Source: Xenococcaceae cyanobacterium MO_188.B29
Lineage (GTDB): Bacteria; Cyanobacteriota; Cyanobacteriia; Cyanobacteriales; Xenococcaceae
Direction: 5' to 3'
Assembly: GCA_030065155.1 (NCBI GenBank)
Contig: JASJDI010000005.1
Location: 1-54,023 of the forward strand
Length of the DNA: 54,023 bases
A model generated the notes under the pieces. That model saw only the letters and a program-made list of their open reading frames with translations, was not told the origin of the DNA and searched no databases. Below, piece by piece: positions 18,227-26,233 of the stretch. Made by a program: the position numbers and the translations under genes. Position 1 is the first letter of the stretch, and each line of letters opens with the position of its first letter.

Positions 18227-18380
18227 CTTTAACTTTAGAGTCCTATGGTCTATCTATAATAGTAAGATCTATTCAAGAAGTCCTTTATAATAGTTGTGCT
18301 ATAAGAGTAAATAGCAATAATACCAAGGTTATCTATCTATAATACTTATTTAAATCTTAAATATTTAACTCCCGAAACCC

Positions 18381-19946
18381 ATGTCTGATGAGCTTATAGG
18401 AGGACGCTACCAAGTCATCGATTGCTTGAGAAAAACAGGCTTTTGTGAAACTTATGTGGCAAGAGATAATCAACTTCCTAACAATCCTCGCTGTGTTGTC
18501 AAAAAACTTCAGCCTCAATCAAACGAAAAATTTATTTTAGAAACGGCAAGAAGATTATTTGATAATGAAGCCAGAGTTCTTTACAAGCTAGGTAATCATC
18601 CGCAAATTCCTCGTCTATTAGCTCATTTAGAAGTAGAAAAGCAGTTTTATCTAGTGCAGGAATTTATTGAGGGAAAGGATCTTGCTCAGGTAGAAATAGT
18701 TCCCAGTAATCTTTGGCACGGAAAGCAGGCTATGGCTTTTCTAGAAGAAATACTCGAAATTTTAGCCTTTGTTCATCAGAATCAGGTTATTCATCGAGAT
18801 ATTAAACCTTCTAACCTCATTAGACGGGTTACAGATGGCAAAATTGTCCTAATTGATTTTGGTGCAGTTAAAGAAATAAGCAATATGACTCTAACAGAAG
18901 GTAGAGGTAATTTATTAACTGTTGCCATTGGTACTCCTGGTTATATGTCTGCTGAACAGCAAAGAGGAGATCCGCGTTTAAATAGTGATATTTATGCCGT
19001 GGGTATGACTGTTATACAAGCTATGACTGGCTTTCACCCCGATCAGCTACCACGAGATCGACAAACAGGAGAAATTTGCTGGCGCGAGCGTATTCGCAAT
19101 TGCAATCTTGGTTTGGCAGATATTATTGACAAAATGGTCAGAAATGATTTTCGGGAACGCTATCAAAATATTAATGAAGTTCTTTCAGACCTAAAAAAAC
19201 TCAAGCAAAAACCCAATCAGAGATTCAATCAACAGCCAAGTCCCAAAAATCAACCTTCTGTTCAACCCTTTTCTTCTAAAAGTCTACTCTGGGCTACGAT
19301 CGTTTCTCTGCTGTCAATAATAGCTCTTCTTGGTCCCAGAGTTATCAATGTGCTTCGTGCTATCAATCACTACAATAGTGGGAATCAATTTCTCCATGAA
19401 AATAAGTATGAAGAAGCATTTGAGGCTTTCGATCGAGCGGTCGACATTCAACCTGATTTTGCTCTAGCCTGGACTAATCGAGGCTATGCTTTAGGGCAGT
19501 TAAAAAAATATGTAGATAAATTTTCTTCTTGCGCTCAAGCTACTTATCATGAACCAGAATTTGCTGAGGCTTGGAATTGCCGAGGACTAGCTCGTGAGCG
19601 TTTAAAGCAGTATGAAGACGCTTTAAAAGAATATAATCAAGCCATAGAAGTTGCTGCTGATGATAATCAGTCTTCTCGCGCCTTTTATAACAAAGGTCAA
19701 GTGTTGATCAAAATGGGTAGATATGAAGAAGCAATTGAGGCAACTCAGGAAGTTCTTGGACTTCAACCAGACTATTTTTTAGCTTGGACACAAAAATGCA
19801 GAGCATTGTATGAATTGAAGCAATATCAGGATGCTAAAACTAATTGCGAAATCTCTTTGAGCATTGAACAAAACTACCAACCCACAATCAAAATGTTAGA
19901 GGAAATAGATCTCAAGCTTAGACAAGAACAGAATTTAGGTCAATAG
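18381..19946 (+). CDS. serine/threonine protein kinase with TPR repeats
   Basis: 521 residues. A Hanks-type kinase domain spans about 8-275: catalytic HRDIKPSN (H138-D140), DFG 159-161 and GTPGYMSAEQ. The glycine loop is altered (LRKTGFCETYVA instead of G-x-G-G-F-G). The phosphate-anchoring lysine is K41 or K42. A single membrane helix follows (about 300-320), then four or so TPR units (about 333-500, for example AFEAFDRAVDIQPDFALAWTNRGYALG). The layout is common in cyanobacteria: a cytoplasmic kinase with TPRs on the other side of the membrane or tethered to it. The ligand is unknown. Confidence 0.9.
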   Translation: MSDELIGGRYQVIDCLRKTGFCETYVARDNQLPNNPRCVVKKLQPQSNEKFILETARRLFDNEARVLYKLGNHPQIPRLLAHLEVEKQFYLVQEFIEGKDLAQVEIVPSNLWHGKQAMAFLEEILEILAFVHQNQVIHRDIKPSNLIRRVTDGKIVLIDFGAVKEISNMTLTEGRGNLLTVAIGTPGYMSAEQQRGDPRLNSDIYAVGMTVIQAMTGFHPDQLPRDRQTGEICWRERIRNCNLGLADIIDKMVRNDFRERYQNINEVLSDLKKLKQKPNQRFNQQPSPKNQPSVQPFSSKSLLWATIVSLLSIIALLGPRVINVLRAINHYNSGNQFLHENKYEEAFEAFDRAVDIQPDFALAWTNRGYALGQLKKYVDKFSSCAQATYHEPEFAEAWNCRGLARERLKQYEDALKEYNQAIEVAADDNQSSRAFYNKGQVLIKMGRYEEAIEATQEVLGLQPDYFLAWTQKCRALYELKQYQDAKTNCEISLSIEQNYQPTIKMLEEIDLKLRQEQNLGQ

Positions 19947-20003
19947 ACCATTAATTTCTACTAATAGTAATAGATACTTCTCTTGCTTATGGCAATTTAC
20001 TAT

Positions 20004-20534
20004 TTAGAATGCCCTCAGCAATAATTTAAAAAATTCTGCTCCAGTAATATTAAAGGCATAAGCCTGCACTCCTCTAATATTAGATACTTGTCTTTTTTGT
20101 TTTAAGTTATCGTCTAAAATATCTTCGAGTACCCTATTACTTTGATTAATTGGATTATCTGTAGGAGCTAAAGTAAACAAGACTAGACTACAATTACCTG
20201 GTTGAGTTTCTGCACAAACTGTTGGTAATCCTACCTGTTCATAACTACCAAAGGAAGATAATGTAGAGCCTTGAGCAAGATATTTATCTAACTTAATAGA
20301 TACATTATTACATAGTTGTTGGAGATTAGAAGATTTAGGTAAGCTTTCAGACTGCCAATGAAAAATAGGAAGACTTTCTCCTTCCACTGTTCTTGCCATG
20401 GTGGTTAGCGTACCATTACTATTCTCACAGAAAATAGTACGATGGGAAGATATGTTAGATTCAGCAACCGCAGGGATGGCACTCATAGCAAGAACAACCC
20501 CAGCGCAAATTGGTGATAGGCTTTTAAAATTCAT
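20004..20534 (-). CDS. COP23-domain secreted protein
   Basis: 176 residues with a signal peptide (cleavage after AVAE, about residue 25). The body matches the cyanobacterial COP23 domain, named after the circadian oscillating polypeptide of Cyanothece/Synechococcus RF-1: FCENSNGTLTTMAR, then PIFHW, Cys-containing SNLQQLCNNVS, PTVCAETQPGNCSLVLFTL, and a C-terminal hydrophobic stretch. Four cysteines could pair. Molecular function is unknown; rhythm control is known only for the founding protein. It converges with the kinase upstream and diverges from the ABC ATPase. Confidence 0.85.
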   Translation of the reverse strand: MNFKSLSPICAGVVLAMSAIPAVAESNISSHRTIFCENSNGTLTTMARTVEGESLPIFHWQSESLPKSSNLQQLCNNVSIKLDKYLAQGSTLSSFGSYEQVGLPTVCAETQPGNCSLVLFTLAPTDNPINQSNRVLEDILDDNLKQKRQVSNIRGVQAYAFNITGAEFFKLLLRAF

Positions 20535-20808
20535 AATATAATCCTTATGTAAAATCTCCCTTGCATTTTTATTTTATAAGTATTGGGTAAATCCTATACT
20601 GTTTTTTTACATTTTGTATCTCAAAAGTAGCAAGGGATAATACGCGGGTGGGCTAGATTCCTATTTTGAGCTTCAAGTCTTATATTTAGTTAAGGTAAAG
20701 CTGTGATTAACAAGGTATTTTTGCTCGGGTTTGCCGACCAATAGCTACTCAGTTTACCAAATAAAAATAATAACTTTACGGAAACTTTATATTTAAACGG
20801 GTTAGATA

Positions 20809-21534
20809 ATGACCAATAATCTTTTAGAAATTGAAAATGTTTATGCTGGTTATATAGAAGATTTGAATATTCTGCAAGGAATTAATTTTTCTATTGCCGA
20901 GGGAGAAATAGTAGCAGTCATTGGGCCCAATGGTGCAGGAAAGTCTACTCTGGCAAAAACTATTTTTGGACTCTTAACCCCCAATCAAGGAACAATTCTT
21001 TTCAAAGGAAAAGATATTACTAAATTAAAATCCAATCAAATTGTTCGCCAGGGCATGTGTTATGTTCCCCAAATTTCTAATGTGTTCTCGTCTCTTTCTG
21101 TAGAAGAAAACTTAGAAATGGGGGCATTTATTCGTCAGGGTTCGATCAAAAGTTTGAAAGATTCAGTGTTTTCTATGTTTCCCAGGTTAGCAGAACGTCG
21201 CCGTCAAAGGGCAGGTACTCTATCTGGAGGAGAAAGGCAAATGTTAGCGATGGGGAGAGCTTTAATGCTCGATCCCGATTTGCTTTTACTTGATGAACCT
21301 TCAGCAGCTTTATCGCCTATTTTAGTTAATAGTGTTTTTGAACAAATTAAAGCTATTAATCAAACAGGTAAAGCGATCGTTTTAGTAGAACAAAATGCCA
21401 AAAAGGCTCTAATGATGGCACATAGAGGCTATGTTTTAGAAAATGGTCGCGATCGCTATTGTGGCACAGGAGAAGAGTTATTAAACGATCCTAAAGTAGG
21501 AGAGCTATATTTAGGGGCAGCTTATAAAAGCTAG
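20809..21534 (+). CDS. LivF-like ABC transporter ATPase
   Basis: 241 residues. Walker A GPNGAGKST (about 39-47), Q-loop VPQIS, signature LSGGERQ, Walker B LLLLDEPSA and switch His replaced by the LVEQN motif typical of LivF. The family energises branched-chain amino acid or urea uptake (LivF, NatE, UrtE). No permease, binding protein or LivG partner is nearby, so the transporter it serves is encoded elsewhere. In other cyanobacteria nat genes are also scattered, so NatE is a fair guess. Confidence 0.85.
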   Translation: MTNNLLEIENVYAGYIEDLNILQGINFSIAEGEIVAVIGPNGAGKSTLAKTIFGLLTPNQGTILFKGKDITKLKSNQIVRQGMCYVPQISNVFSSLSVEENLEMGAFIRQGSIKSLKDSVFSMFPRLAERRRQRAGTLSGGERQMLAMGRALMLDPDLLLLDEPSAALSPILVNSVFEQIKAINQTGKAIVLVEQNAKKALMMAHRGYVLENGRDRYCGTGEELLNDPKVGELYLGAAYKS

Positions 21535-21548
21535 TCCCCTGATTATTG

Positions 21549-22049
21549 CTAAGGACACCCTAAAGATTCGCGAGTATCTACTCCAGTTTTAGAATTAGTA
21601 CCTGAAGCATTGGCACAGAGTTGTTTTAATTGTAATTTGGTTAAAACAGCTAAACTGAAATCAGCACCAGTAGCTTTTACCCCTTTAAACGTAGAAAAAG
21701 ATAAAATTGCTTCTTGAAAAATAGCATCGCTTAAATCTGCACCATCAAAGGTAGTTAGATAAGCAAAGCCATAACTGAAATCTGCGCCTTTTAGGTTAGC
21801 GTTAGTCAAATTAGAGCCATTAAAAACAGCACCTCTTAAGTCAGAGTTACTAAAATTAGCCGATTCTAGATTAACTTTGGCGAAATCTACAAAAGTTAGC
21901 TCTTTATTGGCAAAATCTCCATTTTTTAAATCCTCTTCGCTAAAAGTAGATGGTGTCACAGAAGATGAACTTGCTGCTTGTACAGGTAATGGCAACAATA
22001 ACAGAATTGACAGTAACAGAAAGATACCCAGTCGAAGAAAATATTTCAT
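21549..22049 (-). CDS. pentapeptide-repeat lumenal/periplasmic protein
   Basis: 166 residues with a signal peptide ([21 protein letters not shown], cleavage about residue 26). About 12 pentapeptide units follow with the A(D/N)LXX pattern ([23 protein letters not shown] and onward), forming a right-handed quadrilateral helix. Two cysteines near the C-terminus (LCANAS and LGCP) could form a disulfide cap. Length and layout fit the thylakoid lumen proteins TL15/TL17 of plants and their cyanobacterial relatives; the role is unknown. It converges with the ABC ATPase 14 bases away. Confidence 0.85.
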   Translation of the reverse strand: MKYFLRLGIFLLLSILLLLPLPVQAASSSSVTPSTFSEEDLKNGDFANKELTFVDFAKVNLESANFSNSDLRGAVFNGSNLTNANLKGADFSYGFAYLTTFDGADLSDAIFQEAILSFSTFKGVKATGADFSLAVLTKLQLKQLCANASGTNSKTGVDTRESLGCP

Positions 22050-22181
22050 GGATCAACGAATATAAGATAGAAAGAAAATAAACTCACTCAGATTATAAGA
22101 ATACAATAGTCTTCTTGTATAAGTCTTAAACAAACTGAGAAAGAAGTCATAATAAACAGAAATACTAACCAACACAAACCG

Positions 22182-23504
22182 ATGGGAATTGACAAAAGAG
22201 AGTATCAGCAACGCCGAGAACAGTTAATGACAAAAGTTGGGAATGGGACGGCTATTTTTCGCAGCGCACCTATGGCAGTCATGCACAACGATGTAGAGTA
22301 TGTATATCGTCAAGATAGTGATTTTTATTATCTAACGGGATTTAACGAACCAGAAGCCGTGGCAGTATTTGCTCCCCATCATGAAGAACATCGTTATGTC
22401 TTGTTTGTACAACCAAAAGACCCCAAAAAAGAAACTTGGACTGGTTATCGTTGTGGGGTAGATGCAGCTAAAGAAATCTATGGTGCAGATGAAGCTTATT
22501 CTATAGAAGAGTTAGATGAAAAACTACCCCAGTATTTAATGAATGCCGATCGCATTTATTATCATTTAGGACGCGATCGCCATTTTAATAATCTGATTAT
22601 ATCTCATTGGCAAGGATTAATGGCAGGATACCAAAAAAGGGGCACTGTTCCTTTAGCTATAGAAGATACTAGACCAATTACTTTTCCTATGCGGTTGCTG
22701 AAAAGTCCCGCAGAAATAGCCATGATGCGAAAAGCAACAGAAATATCTGCTTTAGCTCATAACCGTGCTTTTGAGTTTGCCCAACCTGGAGTATATGAAT
22801 ATCAGGTACAAGCAGAAATTGAGCATACATTCCGTCAAGAGGGGGGTATGGGACCTGCCTATCCTTCCATCGTAGCTTCTGGTGCTAATGCTTGTGTTCT
22901 TCACTACATCGAGAACGATCGCGCTATGGAAGATAATGAATTATTACTTATTGATGCTGGTTGTTCCTATGGCTATTATAACGGCGATATTACCCGTACA
23001 TTTCCTGTCGGCGGTAAATTTACCTCTGAGCAAAAAATCTTGTATGAACTAGTTTTAGAAGCTCAACTAAAAGCGATCGAGGAAGTACAGCCAGGAAAAC
23101 CCTACAATGAGTTTCATGATATGGCAGTATGTGTTTTAGTACAAGGATTAATCGATTTAGGATTACTTAAAGGGGATTTAGAGGAAATAATTAAAGAAGA
23201 AAAATATAAACCTTTTTATATGCACCGTACTGGACATTGGTTAGGCTTGGATGTTCATGATGTTGGGGTGTATAAGCATAATGAAGAAACTTGGCAAATT
23301 CTACAACCAGGTCATATAGTAACCGTAGAACCAGGAATTTACATTTCTCCCCATATTCAACCTGCTGAGGGACAACCAGAGATTCCCGATCATTGGAAAG
23401 GTATCGGTATTCGGATCGAAGATGATGTTTTAGTTACTGAGGATGGACATGATATCCTGACGGCAGGTGTACCTAAGTCAGTAGAAGAGATGGAGAAAAG
23501 CTAA
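22182..23504 (+). CDS. pepP: Xaa-Pro aminopeptidase (aminopeptidase P)
   Basis: 440 residues, MEROPS M24B. It removes an N-terminal residue ahead of proline. The N-terminal creatinase-like domain (YRQDSDFYYLTGFNEPEA) is followed by the pita-bread domain. Mn ligands are visible: the Asp pair in LIDAGCSYGYYNGDITRTFP, the His in the GHWLGLDVHDVG region, Glu in TVEPGIYI and Glu in GIRIEDDVLVTEDG. The length equals E. coli PepP. It is monocistronic and converges with the permease. Confidence 0.95.
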   Translation: MGIDKREYQQRREQLMTKVGNGTAIFRSAPMAVMHNDVEYVYRQDSDFYYLTGFNEPEAVAVFAPHHEEHRYVLFVQPKDPKKETWTGYRCGVDAAKEIYGADEAYSIEELDEKLPQYLMNADRIYYHLGRDRHFNNLIISHWQGLMAGYQKRGTVPLAIEDTRPITFPMRLLKSPAEIAMMRKATEISALAHNRAFEFAQPGVYEYQVQAEIEHTFRQEGGMGPAYPSIVASGANACVLHYIENDRAMEDNELLLIDAGCSYGYYNGDITRTFPVGGKFTSEQKILYELVLEAQLKAIEEVQPGKPYNEFHDMAVCVLVQGLIDLGLLKGDLEEIIKEEKYKPFYMHRTGHWLGLDVHDVGVYKHNEETWQILQPGHIVTVEPGIYISPHIQPAEGQPEIPDHWKGIGIRIEDDVLVTEDGHDILTAGVPKSVEEMEKS

Positions 23505-23544
23505 AATATTTTTACAAATCATTACAGAAAATCTCAATAAATCA

Positions 23545-24570
23545 TCAATAACGAATACGGGGATCGATATAGGCATTAATTAAATCAATTAAGATACTGG
23601 CGATCGTTACAATTATGCCAAAAAAGACCATAATTCCCTGTACGGTTGGATAATCTCGCAAAGAAATAGCCTCGTACAAACGATTACCTAGTCCAGGCCA
23701 AGAAAAAGTAACTTCTGTTAATACTGCACCACCTAATAAGGCAGCAAAAGTTAATCCTAAAACCGTAATTACTGGTATCAGGGCATTTTTGAAAGCATGA
23801 GAGATAATAATCGTTTTTTCAGGAATTCCTCTGGCTCTAGCTGCCTCTACATAGTCTGCTTGTAAAGTTTGCTTGAGATTAACCCGAACAATTCGCTCAA
23901 AAATACCACTCAGCAGAATACCTAAAGTAGTACTAGGCAGAGCAAGATAATACAAAGCCGTAAAAAATAAACCGAAATTACCTGTTAGTAGACTATCAAG
24001 GGTGTACAAGCCAGTCAAACTAGGAGGTGGAGAAGCACTAATGGGAAAACGAGTACCCAAGGGAAACCAACCTAGCTGCACAGAAAAAATTAACTGCAAG
24101 ACCATACCTACCCAAAATAGGGGTAGAGAATAAGTGATAATACCAAATAGTCTTCCCCCTACATCAAACCAAGTGCCAGGCAAAGAAGCAGAAACAATAC
24201 CGACGCTAACACCAATAACTACGGCTACTGCCATACTAAAAAACGACAATTCTACCGTTGCTGGGAAATATTGCTGAATTACATCCCACACGGGTAAACC
24301 ACGACTAGTGAGGGAACTACCTAAATTGAAATGAAGTAAATCTTTTAGATAATTACAATATTGTAACCAAAGAGGATCGTTCAAACCCAACTGTTCTCTG
24401 AGTGCTACCTTAGCAGCTTCAGGAGCACGAATTCCCAAAATAGCATCGGCCGGATCTCCTGGTGTAGCTCTTAAAAGTAAAAATACTACTGTGGTGATTG
24501 TCCACAACATTAAGGGAGCTAATAACAAACGAGCAGTGATATAGTATTGTAAAGCTTTAGAACGAGACAT
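23545..24570 (-). CDS. DppB/OppB-like ABC permease
   Basis: 341 residues with six membrane spans and the binding-protein-dependent permease EAA loop (YVEAARARGIPEKTIIISHAFKNALIPVITVLG). The RATPGDPADAILGIRAPE segment after helix 1 is typical of the dipeptide/oligopeptide/nickel DppB branch. The other parts of such a transporter (DppA, C, D, F) are absent here, as is often the case in cyanobacteria, where these genes are scattered. The substrate is not predictable. Confidence 0.9.
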   Translation of the reverse strand: MSRSKALQYYITARLLLAPLMLWTITTVVFLLLRATPGDPADAILGIRAPEAAKVALREQLGLNDPLWLQYCNYLKDLLHFNLGSSLTSRGLPVWDVIQQYFPATVELSFFSMAVAVVIGVSVGIVSASLPGTWFDVGGRLFGIITYSLPLFWVGMVLQLIFSVQLGWFPLGTRFPISASPPPSLTGLYTLDSLLTGNFGLFFTALYYLALPSTTLGILLSGIFERIVRVNLKQTLQADYVEAARARGIPEKTIIISHAFKNALIPVITVLGLTFAALLGGAVLTEVTFSWPGLGNRLYEAISLRDYPTVQGIMVFFGIIVTIASILIDLINAYIDPRIRY

Positions 24571-24640
24571 TTTAGTTATTAGTTATCAGTTACTAGTATT
24601 TATACACTAAAGCTGAATACTCGCTACTTCCTACTTTCTA

Positions 24641-24672
24641 GTAAAGACAAGGCATGCCTTGTCTCTACCTAC
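24641..24672. repeat. 28-base near-perfect palindrome
   Basis: GTAAAGACAAGGCA followed by its complement TGCCTTGTCTCTAC (one mismatch). This type of palindrome with GTAGAGAC ends is dispersed in many cyanobacterial genomes. It sits just after the 3' end of the 24676 gene and could serve as a bidirectional transcript stop. Confidence 0.7.
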
Positions 24673-24675
24673 TCC

Positions 24676-24936
24676 CTATTCTTTATTCTCTTCTAAAGGC
24701 TCTTTGCCAATTCCTAGTTTTTTCTTGCTGCGCTTGACTTCTTTCCATAAAGATTTAATCTGCTTGTAAGCATCTTCAGGGGGTATTTTACCGCCCGTCT
24801 CCAGATTGCAAATATAGCTCACCTTTTGGGCAAACTCTTGTAAATTTGCATTGAATACTAGATTTTCTGGTTTGACTTTACCCCGATAAGGATAATGAGG
24901 ATGGAGAAAATTATATTCATCTTGATTGGAGTTCAT
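24676..24936 (-). CDS. small conserved cyanobacterial protein
   Basis: 86 residues, cytoplasmic, with a tyrosine/proline-rich start (EYNFLHPHYPYRG), then a conserved core VKPENLVFNANLQEFAQKVSYICNLETGGKIPPEDAYKQIKSLWK and a lysine-rich tail. I recall this core from short cyanobacterial proteins (probably DUF7219), but have no function for it. It lies downstream of no obvious operon partner; the permease is on the same strand 105 bases further on, separated by the palindrome. Confidence 0.75.
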   Translation of the reverse strand: MNSNQDEYNFLHPHYPYRGKVKPENLVFNANLQEFAQKVSYICNLETGGKIPPEDAYKQIKSLWKEVKRSKKKLGIGKEPLEENKE

Positions 24937-25144
24937 AGATTGCTTTCTAATAGAGATTTATTGTTCAAAAATTTTTTATCTTTAGTATTTAATAGGCATA
25001 ATATCAATGCTATTCGATAGTACTAAATAATTGTATGATTTTGATTTATACCAGAAAAAGAAATTTTTCTGGCTCAAATTATATCTACCTTAACAGTTGA
25101 CCAAAGCTTTTGCCTGAGAAGGGGGGAACCCCGCTTGAGCAGAG

Positions 25145-25188
25145 CGCACCGCCCACGCTGAGGTTTTCTCGGCGTGTAGGACGGAGCA
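25145..25188. repeat. GC-rich hairpin element, covarying partner of 12519-12562
   Basis: Starts GCGCACCGCC and ends AGGACGGAGCAA like the copy at 12519, but the stem is CACGCTGAGG / TCTCGGCGTG (ten pairs, two of them G-T) around TTT. It is preceded by GGGGGAACCCC (25121-25131) and followed by GAACCCGAAGGGCTTG (25198-25213). The rest of the 24937-25302 gap is AT-rich with nothing else recognised. Confidence 0.8.
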
Positions 25189-25302
25189 ATAAGTGTTGAA
25201 CCCGAAGGGCTTGTAGCTTAAAACTTCTAAAGGTAAAAGTGTTAAACAATTAACTTTTCTTCCTTATTTTATCTTTCCCAAATTTTGATTCCCACCTAAA
25301 TT

Positions 25303-26040
25303 ATGCTACATACAGAAAAACTTTACGAAGGAAAAGCCAAAATCCTTTATTCGACAGATGATCCAAAAGTTTTACTTACTTGTTATAAAGATGATGCTAC
25401 AGCATTTAATGCCCAGAAGCGAGGTCAAATACAAGGAAAGGGGGAAATAAACTGTACTGTCTCAGCAGCTTTATTTCAATGGTTAGAATCTTTAGGTATT
25501 CCTACTCACTATATTGACTGTCCTGCGCCTAATCAGATGCGAGTCAAGACAGTTGAGATTATTCCCCTTGAAGTAGTCGTCAGAAATATTGCAGCAGGAA
25601 GTCTTTGCCGACAAACTGGCATGAGGGAAGGAACAATATTACCATCCTCTTTGGTGGAATATTACCTGAAAAATGACGAATTAGGAGACCCTTTATTAAC
25701 TCGCGATCGCTTGTTTTTACTAGATATAATTAGTCAAGCACAATTAGCCGTCATCGAAGAGATGGCTAAGAAAATTAATCAACACCTCCAAGATTTTTTT
25801 ACTAGTTGTCAAATTACCTTAGTCGATTTTAAATTAGAATTTGGTTTAGATAATCAAGGGCAAATTTTATTAGCTGATGAAATTAGTCCTGACACTTGTC
25901 GGTTGTGGGATCAGACAGAAACAGACCCGCAAGCGAGAGTGATGGATAAAGACCGTTTTCGTAAAGATTTAGGACAAGTAGAATCAGCCTATCAAGAAGT
26001 ACAAGCTAGGGTTTTAGGGAAGGTTAAAGAATTGTCGTAG
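25303..26040 (+). CDS. purC: phosphoribosylaminoimidazole-succinocarboxamide synthase
   Basis: 245 residues. It joins CAIR and aspartate with ATP in purine synthesis. Typical blocks: YEGKAKILYST at the start (P-loop-like), YKDDATAFNAQKRG, IPTHYID, VKTVEIIPLEVVVRNIAAGS, RDRLFLLDI, LVDFKLEFG, LADEISPDTCRLW and DKDRFRKDLG. The length matches the bacterial single-domain enzyme. It is monocistronic; a GC-rich repeat cluster precedes it. Confidence 0.97.
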   Translation: MLHTEKLYEGKAKILYSTDDPKVLLTCYKDDATAFNAQKRGQIQGKGEINCTVSAALFQWLESLGIPTHYIDCPAPNQMRVKTVEIIPLEVVVRNIAAGSLCRQTGMREGTILPSSLVEYYLKNDELGDPLLTRDRLFLLDIISQAQLAVIEEMAKKINQHLQDFFTSCQITLVDFKLEFGLDNQGQILLADEISPDTCRLWDQTETDPQARVMDKDRFRKDLGQVESAYQEVQARVLGKVKELS

Positions 26041-26233
26041 CTATAAGAGGCAGTTCAATAACTGTCCGTACAGAGGTGCCGAGTAAAAACACATTGAGTA
26101 TTACTAATTAGAGGAGGAACATCTGCACCGCAAAATGGTCTGTATTCCCTAGTTTATATTTTTTGAACAGTTCTAGAGTTAAAATCGATCGCTAGCAAGC
26201 AAAAAAACTCTTACATTATTTTTTATTGGGTGT

